In this document: positions 22,254 through 32,766 of the stretch, in pieces
How positions within the stretch are numbered: position 1 is the stretch's first letter
How the letters are laid out: each line of letters begins with the position of its first letter
NCBI GenBank assembly: GCA_037576195.1
Contig: CM075103.1
Location: 38,701,250 to 38,765,249, forward strand
Direction of reading: 5' to 3'
Length of the DNA: 64,000 nucleotides
DNA from: Phytoseiulus persimilis
Taxonomy: Eukaryota; Arthropoda; Arachnida; Mesostigmata; Phytoseiidae
Notes under the pieces: generated by a model
Databases searched by the model: none
The model's input: the letters and a program-made list of their open reading frames with translations, nothing else
What the model was told of the DNA's origin: nothing
Position numbers and translations under genes: made by a program

Positions 22254-25200
22254 CTTTGAGCTAATGTATGCTTCTTAAATTTAGTCTTAGCGTTGAGCTA
22301 ATGTATGCTTGTGGAATTTAGTCTTAGGCTAAGGCATGCTTCTGAAAATTAGCCTTAGGCTAAGGCTTGCTTCTGAAATTTAGTCTCAGCTTTGAGCTAA
22401 TGTATGCTCGTGGAATTCAGTCCTGGGCTAAGGCATGCTTCTGGAATCTAGTCTTAGCTTTGAGCCAATGTATGCTTCTGAAATTTAGTCTCAGCGTTGA
22501 GCCAATGTATGCTTGTGGAATTCAGTCTTAGGCTAAGGCTTGCTCCTGAAATTCAGTCTTAGGCTAAGGCATGCTTCTGAAAATTTAGTCTTAGCCTTGA
22601 GCTAATGTGTGCTTGTGGAATTTAGTCTTGGGCTGAGGCATGCTTCTGAAATTTAGTCTTAGCTTTGAGCTGATGTATGCTTCTGAAATTTAGTCTTAGC
22701 CTGAAGCTAATGTTTGCTTGTGGAATTCAGCCTTGAGCTAATGTATGCTTGTGGAATTTAGTTTTGGGCTAAGGCATGCTTCTGAAATTTAGTCTTGGCG
22801 TTGAGCTAATGTATGCTTCTGAAATTTAGTCTTAGCGTTGAGCTAATGTATGCTTCTGAAATTTAGTCTTAGCGTTGAGCTAATGTATGCTTCTGAAAAT
22901 TCGCCTTAGGCTAATGTATGCTTGTGGAATTTAGTCTTAGGCTAAGGCATGCTTCTGAAAATTAGCCTCAGCCTTGAGCTAAGGTTGGCTGTTTTCGAAA
23001 TTTAGTGTTAGCCTTGAGCTAATGTATGCTTCTGAAAATTCGGTTTAGGCTAATGTATGCTTGTGGAATTTAGTCTTAAGCTAAGGCATGCTTCTGAAAT
23101 TTCGTCTTAGGCTAAGGCATGCTTCTGAAATCTAGTCTTGGCGTTGAGCTAATGTATGCTTGTGGAATTTAGTCTCAGGCTGAGGCATGCTTCTGAAAAT
23201 TCGCCTCAGGCTAAGGCTTGCTCCTGAAATTTAGTCTTAGCTTTGACCTAATGTATGCTTGTGGAATTTAGTCTTAGGCTGAGGCATGCTTCTGGAATTT
23301 AGTCTTAGCCTTGAGCTAAGGTTGGCTGTTTTCGAAATTTAGTCTTAGCCTTGAGCTAATGTATGCTTCTGAAAATTCGCCTTAGGCTAATGTATGCTTG
23401 TGGAATTTAGTCTTAAGCTAAGGCATGCTTCTGAAAATTAGCCTCAGCCTTGAGCTAAGGTTGGCTGTTTTCGAAATTTAGTCTTAGCCTTGAGCTAATG
23501 TATGCTTCTGAAAATTCGCCTTAGGCTAATGTATGCTTGTGGAATTTAGTCTTAAGCTAAGGCATGCTTCTGAAATTTCGTCTTAGGCTAAGGCATGCTT
23601 CTGAAATCTAGTCTTGGCGTTGAGCTAATGTATGCTTGTGGAATTTAGTCTCAGGCTGAGGCATGCTTCTGAAAATTCGCCTCAGGCTAAGGCTTGCTCC
23701 TGAAATTTAGTCTTAGCTTTGACCTAATGTATGCTTGTGGAATTTAGTCTTAGGCTGAGGCATGCTTCTGAAATTTAGTCTTAGCCTTGAGCTGATGTAT
23801 GCTTCTGAAAATTCGCCTCAGGCTGAGGCATGCTTCTGAAATTTAGTCTCAGGCTGAGGCATGCTTCTGAAAATTCGCCTCAGGCTAAGGCTTGCTCCTG
23901 TAATTAAGTCTTAGCTTTGACCTAATGTATGCTTGTGGAATTTAGTCTTAGGCTGAGGCATGCTTCTGAAATTTAGTCTTAGCCTTGAGCTGATGTATGC
24001 TTCTGAAAATTCGCCTCAGGCTAATGTATGCTTCTGAAATTTAGTCTTAGGCTAAGGCATGCTTCTGAAATTTAGTCTTAGGCTAAGGCATGCTCCTGAA
24101 ATTTAGTCTTAGCGTTGAGCTAATGTATGCTTGTGGAATTCAGTCTTAGGCTAAGGCCTGCTTCTGAAAATTATCCTCAGCCTTGAGCTAAGGTATGCTT
24201 CTGAAAATTAGCCTCAGCCTTGAGCTAAGGTTGGCTGTTTTCGAAATTTAGTCTTAGCCTTGAGCTAATGTATGCTTCTGAAAATTCGCCTTAGGCTAAT
24301 GTATGCTTGTGGAATTTAGTCTTAAGCTAAGGCATGCTTCTGAAAATTAGCCTCAGCCTTGAGCTAAGGTTGGCTGTTTTCGAAATTTAGTGTTAGCCTT
24401 GAGCTAATGTATGCTTCTGAAAATTCGGTTTAGGCTAATGTATGCTTGTGGAATTTAGTCTTAAGCTAAGGCATGCTTCTGAAATTTCGTCTTAGGCTAA
24501 GGCATGCTTCTGAAATCTAGTCTTGGCGTTGAGCTAATGTATGCTTGTGGAATTTAGTCTCAGGCTGAGGCATGCTTCTGAAAATTCGCCTCAGGCTAAG
24601 GCTTGCTCCTGAAATTTAGTCTTAGCTTTGACCTAATGTATGCTTGTGGAATTTAGTCTTAGGCTGAGGCATGCTTCTGAAATTTAGTCTTAGCCTTGAG
24701 CTGATGTATGCTTCTGAAAATTCGCCTCAGGCTGAGGCATGCTTCTGAAATTTAGTCTCAGGCTGAGGCATGCTTCTGAAAATTCGCCTCAGGCTAAGGC
24801 TTGCTCCTGTAATTAAGTCTTAGCTTTGACCTAATGTATGCTTGAGGAATTTAGTCTTAGGCTGAGGCATGCTTCTGAAATTTAGTCTCAGCCTTGAGCT
24901 GATGTATGCTTCTGAAAATTCGCCTCAGGCTAATGTATGCTTCTGAAATTTAGTCTCAGGCTGAGGCATGCTTCTGAAAATTCGCCTCAGGCTAATGTAT
25001 GCTTCTGAAATTTAGTCTCAGGCTGAGGCATGCTTCTGAAAATTCGCCTCAGGCCAAGGCTTGCTCCTGTAATTTAGTCTTAGCTTTGACCTAATGTATG
25101 CTTGGGGAATTTAGTCTTAGGCTGAGGCATGCTTCTGAAATTTAGTCTCAGCCTTGAGCTGATGTATGCTTCTGAAAATTCGCCTCAGGCTAATGTATGC

Positions 25201-28200
25201 TTCTGAAATTTAGTCTTAGGCTAAGGCATGCTTCTGAAATTTAGTCTTGGGCTAAGACATGCTCCTGAAATTTAGTCTTAGCGTTGAGCTAATGTATGCT
25301 TCAACAATTCAGTCTTAGGCTAAGGCCTGCTTCTGGAAATTAGCCTCAGCCTTGAGCTGAGGTATGCTTCTGAAAATTAGCCTCAGCCTTGAGCTGAGGT
25401 ATGCTTCTGAAAATTAGCCTCAGCCTTGAGCTAAGGTTGGCTGTTTTCGAAATTTAGTCTTAGCCTTGAGCTAATGTATGCTTCTGAAAATTCGCCTTAG
25501 GCTAATGTATGCTTGTGGAATTTAGTCTTAAGCTAAGGCATGCTTCTGAAATTTAGTCTTAGGCTAAGGCATGCTTCTGAAACTCAGTCTTAGCGTTGAG
25601 CTAATGTATGCTTGTGGAATTTAGTCTTGGGCTAAGGCATGCTCCTGAAATTTAGTCTCAGCTGTGAGCTAATGTATGCTTCTGAAAATTCGCCTCAGGC
25701 TAATGTATGCTTCTGAAATTTAGTCTTAGGCTAAGGCATGCTTCTGAAATTTAGTCTTGGGCTAAGGCATGCTCCTGAAATTTAGTCTTAGCGTTGAGCT
25801 AATGTATGCTTCAACAATTCAGTCTTAGGCTAAGGCCTGCTTCTGGAAATTAGCCTCAGCCTTGAGCTGAGGTATGCTTCTGAAAATTAGCCTCAGCCTT
25901 GAGCTGAGGTATGCTTCTGAAAATTAGCCTCAGCCTTGAGCTAAGGTTGGCTGTTTTCGAAATTTAGTCTTAGCCTTGAGCTAATGTATGCTTCTGAAAA
26001 TTCGCCTTAGGCTAATGTATGCTTGTGGAATTTAGTCTTAAGCTAAGGCATGCTTCTGAAATTTAGTCTTAGGCTAAGGCATGCTTCTGAAACTCAGTCT
26101 TAGCGTTGAGCTAATGTATGCTTGTGGAATTTAGTCTTGGGCTAAGGCATGCTCCTGAAATTTAGTCTTAGCTGTGAGCTAATGTATGCTTGTGGAATTT
26201 AGTCTTGGGCTGAGGCATGCTTCTGAAAATTCGCCTCAGGCTAAGGCATGCTTCTGAAATTTAGTCTTAGCGTTGAGCTAATGTATGCTTGTGGAATTTA
26301 GTCTTAATTCTGAAATTTAGCCTCAGCCTTGAGCTAAGGTTGGCTGTTTTCGAAATTCAGTCTTAGCTTTGAGCTAATGTTTGCTTCTGAAATTTAGTCT
26401 TAGCCTCAAGCTAATGTATGCTTGTGGAATTTAGTCTTAAGCTAAGGCATGCTTCTGAAAATTAGCCTCAGCCTTGAGCTAAGGTTGACTGTTTTCGAAA
26501 TTCAGTCTTAGCTTTGAGCTAATGTATTCTTCTGAAATTTAGTCTTAGCCTGAAGCTAATGTATGCCTGTGGAGTTCAGCCTTGAGCTAATGTATGCTTG
26601 TGGAATTTAGTTTTGGGCTAAGGCATGCTTCTGAAATTCAGTCTCAGCTTTGAGCTAATGTATGCTTCTGAAATTTCGTCTTAGCCTTAAGCTAATGTAT
26701 GCTTGTGGAATTTAGTCTAAGGCTGAGGCATGCTTCTGAAACTTAGTCTCAGCTTTGAGCTAATGTTTGCTTCTGAAATTTAGTCTTAGCCTTAGGCTAA
26801 TGTATGCTTGTGGAATTTAGTCTTGGGCTAAGGCATGCTTCTGAAATTCAGTCTTAGCTTTGAGCTAATGTATGCTTCTGAAAATTCGCCTCAGGCTAAT
26901 GTATGCTGGTGGAATTTAGTCTTGGGCTAAGGCATGCTTCTGAAATTTAGTCTTAGCCTTGAGCTGATGTATGCTTCTGAAAATTCGCCTCGGGCTAATG
27001 TATGCTTCTGAAATTTAGTCTCAGGCTGAGGCATGCTTCTGAAAATTCGCCTCAGGCTAAGGCTTGCTCCTGAAATTTAGTCTTAGCTTTGACCTAATGT
27101 ATGCTTGAGGAATTTAGTCTTAGGCTGAGGCATGCTTCTGAAATTTAGTCTTAGCCTTGAGCTGATGTATGCTTCTGAAAATTCGCCTCAGGCTAATGTA
27201 TGCTTCTGAAATTTAGTCTTAGGCTAAGGCATGCTTCTGAAATTTAGTCTTGGGCTAAGGCATGTTCCTGAAATTTAGTCTTAGCGTTGAGCTAATGTAT
27301 GCTTGTGGAATTCAGTCTTAGGCTAAGGCCTGCTTCTGAAAATTAGCCTCAGCCTTGAGCTGAGGTATGCTTCTGAAAATTAGCCTCAGCCTTGAGCTAA
27401 GGTTGGCTGTTTTCGAAATTCAGTCTTAGCCTTGAGCTAATGTATGCTTCTGAAAATTCGCCTTAGGCTAATGTATGCTTGTGGAATTTAGTCTTAAGCT
27501 AAGGCATGCTTCTGAAATTTAGTCTTAGGCTAAGGCATGCTTCTGAAATTCAGTCTTAGCGTTGAGCTAATGTATGCTTGTGGAATTTAGTCTTGGGCTA
27601 AGGCATGCTCCTGAAATTTAGTCTTAGCTCTGAGCTAATGTATGCTTGTGGAATTTAGTCTTGGGCTGAGGCATGCTTCTGAAAATTCGCCTCAGGCTAA
27701 GGCATGCTTCTGAAATTTAGTCTTGGCGTTGAGCTAATGTATGCTTGTGGAATTTAGTCTTAATTCTGAAATTTAGCCTCAGCCTTGAGCTAAGGTTGGC
27801 TGTTTTCGAAATTCAGTCTTAGCTTTGAGCTAATGTTTGCTTCTGAAATTTAGTCTTAGCCTCAAGCTAATGTATGCTTGTGGAATTTAGTCTTAAGCTA
27901 AGGCATGCTTCTGAAAATTAGCCTCAGCCTTGAGCTAAGGTTGACTGTTTTCGAAATTCAGTCTTAGCTTTGAGCTAATGTATTCTTCTGAAATTTAGTC
28001 TTAGCCTGAAGCTAATGTATGCCTGTGGAGTTCAGCCTTGAGCTAATGTATGCTTGTGGAATTTAGTTTTGGGCTAAGGCATGCTTCTGAAATTCAGTCT
28101 CAGCTTTGAGCTAATGTATGCTTCTGAAATTTCGTCTTAGCCTTAAGCTAATGTATGCTTGTGGAATTTAGTCTAAGGCTGAGGCATGCTTCTGAAACTT

Positions 28201-29120
28201 AGTCTCAGCTTTGAGCTAATGTTTGCTTCTGAAATTCAGTCTTAGCCTTAGGCTAATGTATGCTTGTGGAATTTAGTCTTGGGCTAAGGCATGCTTCTGA
28301 AATTCAGTCTTAGCTTTGAGCTAATGTATGCTTCTGAAATTTAGTCTTAGCCTTAGGCTAATGTATGCTTGTGGAATTTAGTCTTGGGCTAAGGCATGCT
28401 TCTGAAATTCAGTCTTAGCTTTGAGCTAATGGATGCTTCTGAAATTTAGTCTCAGCGTTGAGCTAATGTATGCTTGTGGAATTTAGTCTTAGGCTGAGGC
28501 ATGCTTGTGGAGTTTAGTCTTGGGCTAAGGCATGCTTCTGAAATTTAGTCTTAGCCTTGAGCTAATGTATGCTTGTGGAATTAAGTCTTGGGCTAAGGCA
28601 TGCTTCTGAAATTTAGTCTTAGCGTTGAGCTAATGTATGCTTGTGGAATTTAGTTTTGGGCTAAGGCATGCTTCTGAAATTCAGTCTCAGCTTTGAGCTA
28701 ATGTATGCTTCTGAAATTTCGTCTTAGCCTTAAGCTAATGTATGCTTGTGGAATTTAGTCTAAGGCTTAGGCATGCTTCTGAAACTTAGTCTCAGCTCTG
28801 AGCTAATGTTTGCTTCTGAAATTTAGTCTTAGCCTTAGGCTAATGTATGCTTGTGGAATTTAGTCTTGGGCTAAGGCATGCTTCTGAAATTCAGTCTTAG
28901 CTTTGAGCTAATGTATGCTTCTGAAAATTCGCCTCAGGCTAATGTATGCTGGTGGAATTTAGTCTTGGGCTAAGGCATGCTTCTGGAATTTAGTCTTAGC
29001 CTTGAGCTGATGTATGCTTCTGAAAATTCGCCTCGGGCTAATGTATGCTTCTGAAATTTAGTCTCAGGCTGAGGCATGCTTCTGAAAATTCGCCTCAGGC
29101 TAAGGCTTGCTCCTGAAATT
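22254..29120. repeat. Satellite array 2, continuation of array 1
   Basis: Same 31/37-bp units in the same orientation as 1-12878. This part is richer in CTCAGGCTGAGG variants and has its own longer periods: the rare TCAACAATTC variant recurs at 25301 and 25811 (510 bp), and a unit truncated to GTCTTAATTCTGAAA recurs at 26301 and 27757 (about 1.46 kb). No gene seen. It ends at GAAATT, directly against the 3' LTR of element C. Confidence 0.95.
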
Positions 29121-29465
29121 TGTTGGATTTTCGTTCCCTGAAATCAGTCGGTAGACACCGATCTGGAAGGTTCTCTGGAAGCTGGAAGATCACGGCACCA
29201 AATAAACAGACAGAGTTCCGGTTAGGGAATGCGTAGCTCCTCGGGGCAAAGCTTCTTTATTAGCTGTATATATACCAGTGGGGAAAGCGTGAGCTGACCA
29301 GGGCCCGGCTCGAAGCGGTCAGCCTTCGAGCCAAGGCTACACGTCTTAGCTCGGCGCTGAAAACCCGTGGCGTAATTACGCACACGGCCTGTCCTTGTCC
29401 CCGTTACGGGCGTGAGTAGTTTGGGACATGTTTCAGATACAGAAGTGTAACGATATTTCTCAACA
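29121..29465 (-). repeat. 3' LTR of element C
   Basis: 345 bp on the minus strand, with ends TGTTGG...TCAACA as printed on the plus strand. Contains TATATATA and AATAAA in the same spacing as in A, plus the shared GAGCTACG and CGTGCCGTGATCTTCCAG-type segments. It is longer than the 5' LTR because of a segment around 29311-29370 that the other LTR lacks. Confidence 0.88.
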
Positions 29466-29476
29466 CCCTCCCTTAG
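29466..29476 (-). other. Polypurine tract of element C
   Basis: CCCTCCCTTAG on the plus strand (CTAAGGGAGGG read on the element strand) lies immediately inside the 3' LTR, matching A and B. Confidence 0.85.
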
Positions 29477-29605
29477 ATGAAACAGTCTCATCCCAGGGGT
29501 GACAATACACTGGTTGTTAGTGATACAGTGCAGACTTCAGTCAAGTCTGTGCCTATTTCCGTATTTCTAAGTCGTGGATTAGTCCTTATATCATTGGGGT
29601 TGGAT

Positions 29606-30328
29606 TTAATCCCAGGTGAAACGGTGGCCATATGTTTCATGGGGAATTGCTTTGTAATCATCAAATCCCACCCAGATTGAATAGATGAGCTTTAGATTCT
29701 TGGGCATGTTATTCTCCATTTCCTCGCTTATAGACTCAGAGTAATTTTTGATTACATGGGTAATCATTCTTTTCATTAGGTCAGAGAGTATTTTACCTCT
29801 GACCAGTGTCGCCATGTCCTTTTTATACCTAGGTGAGGTACGTTCCCACATTTTGTCCAGTACCTTGGAATGTACAATTCCCTTGTGGCGCCAGTCCTTC
29901 ACTTCATGGACTTGTTGCCGAAAGGCCTGCATTACCAGTTCATCAAACTGGGGTCCTGAGTTAGCGTAAATGGGTTCCTTTATAAATTCATGATACGTAT
30001 CTTTCATTGCCTTGGTGGAGTTTGGGTACTTCATGAATCTGGTGCGGAGATTTTTATAACCGAAGCAGGGGATAAACCAGGTGGGTCCGTCGAACTTGGG
30101 ATGTCGCCTAAGCCTGCTTGGATGTATGTCGCTCATTTCACACTCCCTGCATCTTTCCTCCAGGCACGGCAGAGACCAGTGATTGATACTCACTACGGAG
30201 GAATGGTTCTTTGACTTCAAGAAGAAATGCGGGCTTAGTACGTGGTAGTCGTCCGTGTAGGGAAATACCAGCGTCGCTCTTGCATGGAGCACTAGCTGTT
30301 CAGGGCTCATTTTCTCTAAGTCCAGCAT
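29606..30328 (-). CDS. 240-aa sense-strand cargo ORF of element C, unknown
   Basis: A clean ATG at 30328 opens 240 codons to a stop at 29606, in the same direction as the retrotransposon and ending about 130 bp before its polypurine tract. The protein is basic and aromatic-rich, has no signal peptide or membrane segment, and holds a short Cys cluster at about residues 55-63 (CLEERCREC). The C-terminal half looks helical (residues about 150-210, many charged residues). I do not recognise a family. Its intact state contrasts with the decayed gag and pol nearby. It is in the position of an additional 3' ORF; an independent host gene is less likely because it lies inside the LTRs. Confidence 0.6.
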   Translation of the reverse strand: MLDLEKMSPEQLVLHARATLVFPYTDDYHVLSPHFFLKSKNHSSVVSINHWSLPCLEERCRECEMSDIHPSRLRRHPKFDGPTWFIPCFGYKNLRTRFMKYPNSTKAMKDTYHEFIKEPIYANSGPQFDELVMQAFRQQVHEVKDWRHKGIVHSKVLDKMWERTSPRYKKDMATLVRGKILSDLMKRMITHVIKNYSESISEEMENNMPKNLKLIYSIWVGFDDYKAIPHETYGHRFTWD

Positions 30329-30951
30329 GACGCACTATGGTAGTTGTTGTTTGGAGCACAAGAGCAATCTGATGCACCAGTTGCTTTCTCTGTGTTCATG
30401 CCACAAGTGTCTCAAAAACAGAAAACCAGTGGTGAGGGATGTGAACCACTTTCATGTGGCCCCCCATTCACCAGGGCCGTCATCCACCACTCTTCGTTAA
30501 GAGGGTTCATCTCATTTGTTCCTCGGCGGGGTTGATCGAAATTCGACCCCTGTACCTTCCTACGTTTTACAGCCTCTGCTGTCTACATGGGGACTTGATC
30601 AAGGTTTATACAACGTGCTTGATTCCAATTGTATCATGCTGAGTTCTTGTGAACTCTGCTGGAGCTTTCTCAGGAGTCAGTTTCTTGCTTCAAGTGCTTC
30701 TCACACTTCTATGATCATAATTTTCCAAGTTCATTCTGGATTTTGTTTAGTCTGTCTCTGTAGACTTTGTCACCTGTTGTCTTGGAAGATGTCCTCAGAG
30801 TTTCTCAATCGAGATTCTCTCTCAGCTCGTGGATATTTAAGGTCGCACTCGTCTTTTCGAGTTCATTCTTCCTTCTTAGTCTTGCCGCGACTATTCACCT
30901 CCAGTTCCTCGCCGCCACCTCAGGTATCTTAAATTGCACCGCCCTGTTGTC
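30329..30951 (+). promoter_or_regulatory. Upstream region of the first antisense cargo gene
   Basis: No convincing coding frame. TATTTAA at 30834-30840 lies about 115 bp before ATG 30952; the second cargo gene has the same box (TATTTAAA, 32737-32744), so it is the likely core promoter. This also separates the diverging 240-aa ORF on the minus strand from the plus-strand gene pair. Confidence 0.4.
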
Positions 30952-32555
30952 ATGGAAGACAAAAAGTTTGAACTTGTTCCTAGGCCTCCATCTGAGGTGG
31001 TAGCGCCGGCGGTCCCCCGACCGCCGGATGGGAACCTGGTCATGGTGAACGTCCAGGAATCTGCCTTGGCTGCTAACTACGGCAAGCTGGTGTTAGATCG
31101 AATCGTGAACGTTGAAAACAGCCTTGAGCTGTGTCGTGAAGAGTCTCTGCAGCGCTCTTCTGAGCTTCAACGAGTGTACGACTTGTTTGGTAAAGTTCAT
31201 CAGCTGAGTTCCCAGCAAGAGGTGTTTACTGAGAACTACACAAATCTGTTGGCACAACTCAACCTTTTTGCGAAGTCGGTTGTTCAAACTCCCGTGGTCA
31301 CGGGTGTCATCGAGTCTCTGGAGTCGATGAAAGCCACCCTGGAGGAACAGAAAGCCACACTCCGCCTGACTCAGCAAGATCAGGCCGGACTGGGCCTTCG
31401 TCAGGATTTCATTGCCGGGAGTATGGTCTCCCACGATCAGGCCCGTCACCTGCAAAGTCTCATCTCAGAGCTTCGTCAGGAGGTGACCGAGCTCCAGCTC
31501 AAAGTCAGTCATCGAGCGACTGAAACTCCCACCTCGGTTCCCTCAACCAAGTACGCGCTTTCGGGCGATATGGACAACATAAAAGATCTAGTTCATAAGA
31601 TCGATGGCAAAGTCCGTCGGCTGGAAGAGACGGTGAAGAAAAACTTCTCCTCCACTGCCGATCGCGCAGTTGACCTGGAGTCAACGTTCAAGTCCTTTGA
31701 ATCAAACATCAAGGTCCTAACCGACCAACTGGACCTGAAGTTCCAGTTTCAGGACACCCTCAATCAGGAGTTGAAAGCAAAAATTTCAAGGAACTCAGCC
31801 AACGTCAACCATCTTTCCCATGAAATCGATATCATCAAGTCAGATCAAATCAAGATTTCGTCCGTGGTTGCTAAGGTGAGCTCGTCCACCGATCCACCAA
31901 CTGAGATTTCACCTCACTCTCAGGAGGGAGAGTCCGCACCTTGGGACTCGATCCCTTCAGGTGCGCGTGGCTTCCGGGCCGCGACTCAGGCCTTCTTCAC
32001 TCGATTGGTGGCCTCTACGTATCGACGGAGGTGGATGCTGTTGATTCTTGCAGCATCCCTCCTGTTTGGTGAGTTTTACTTTAACCATTTTTCCTCCATT
32101 GCAGTATTATCAGCGTGGTCAGATGGGGTTCATATTCTTTTGGGTTGTTTCCAGGAGGACTCATCTGGGCACTCGCCTCGAGTGGATCGATAGGATCCCA
32201 AACTTCTACCCGCCTCACTCCCGGTTCTACAACCGAAACCAATGCCAGTGGCAGACAGGGCCTCACCCCTGCTCCTACCACTCCCGCTCCGTCTTCGGAG
32301 GATGATGACGTTACCACTCCATCTCCAACGGTCTCATCGACTACTTCAACCACTCCTCCACGCTTCACCATTTCCACCAGAGCATATTGGTGTGCTCGCT
32401 TTGATGAGGGGTGGAAATGTCGCCATCGTATTGGCTCGGAGTGCCTGCTTGTTGATGGAAATCATCCGGTTCCATCACAAGTATCGTGTTCTGCCCGAGA
32501 GGCATCCAGGGAATGTGGTGATGGAGGGTCGGTTCGTTATTGTAAACGAACTTGA
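30952..32555 (+). CDS. Cargo gene 1: coiled-coil type II membrane protein with mucin-like stalk (2 exons)
   Basis: Model: exon 1 30952-32068, intron 32069-32154, exon 2 32155-32555, about 505 aa. ATG 30952 is the first Met; the open frame reaches six codons further up without one. Residues about 20-320 are hydrophilic with heptad-like stretches (coiled coil likely). RRRWMLLILAASLLF at 358-372 is joined by splicing to GGLIWALASSG, giving one unbroken membrane helix (about 361-380); basic residues before it predict cytoplasmic N-terminus and outside C-terminus. Residues 383-445 are Thr/Pro/Ser-rich, with one N-glycosylation sequon at Asn402. The C-terminal module has Cys452, 461, 469, 484, 493 and 502. 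The helix being completed only after splicing is strong support for the intron. Antisense to element C. Function unknown; a surface or attachment role is speculation. Confidence 0.72.
32069..32154 (+). other. Intron of cargo gene 1 (86 nt, phase 1)
   Basis: Donor GTGAGTTTTAC at 32069 and acceptor TTGTTTCCAG ending at 32154. Removing it joins two different reading frames and completes the transmembrane helix. Donor and acceptor resemble those of the intron in cargo gene 2 (GTGAGTTTTC and TTTTCCAG, 87 nt). Confidence 0.75.
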
Positions 32556-32653
32556 TCGATCTGCCGCAGTTTCTGCGTTTCTAGGCATTACAGCCCATAG
32601 AGTCAAACTGTTTTGGCTTTCTGGGCAATTATTTTGCTTTTCTCTTCTTTCCG

Positions 32654-32659
32654 AATAAA
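32654..32659 (+). terminator. AATAAA polyadenylation signal of cargo gene 1
   Basis: AATAAA about 100 bp after the stop at 32553-32555 and before the TATTTAAA box of cargo gene 2. The spacing fits two separately transcribed genes. Confidence 0.65.
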
Positions 32660-32736
32660 GATAAACAATTCGGCTTATTTGATCATGGTGTTTCTTATTT
32701 CTGGGGTCAGAGTGTCAATACCATTTTACACTCTCC

Positions 32737-32744
32737 TATTTAAA
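32737..32744 (+). promoter_or_regulatory. TATTTAAA box of cargo gene 2
   Basis: Lies 30 bp before ATG 32767. If it sets transcription start at the usual 25-30 bp, the first ATG would be at or just beyond the 5' end of the mRNA, which favours the next in-frame ATG at 32818 as the real start. Confidence 0.45.
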
Positions 32745-32766
32745 CCGAGATTATGTCCGGAGTGAT

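Noticed and set aside
1-29120. TTAGGC telomere repeats
   Set aside because: TTAGGC occurs often as part of CTTAGGCTAAGG but never as a tandem hexamer run.
32069-32104. A 36-nt intron in cargo gene 1 (GTGAGT...TTGCAG)
   Set aside because: Using this nearer acceptor keeps the original frame, stops at 32193 and loses the stalk and Cys module; the 86-nt choice completes the membrane helix.
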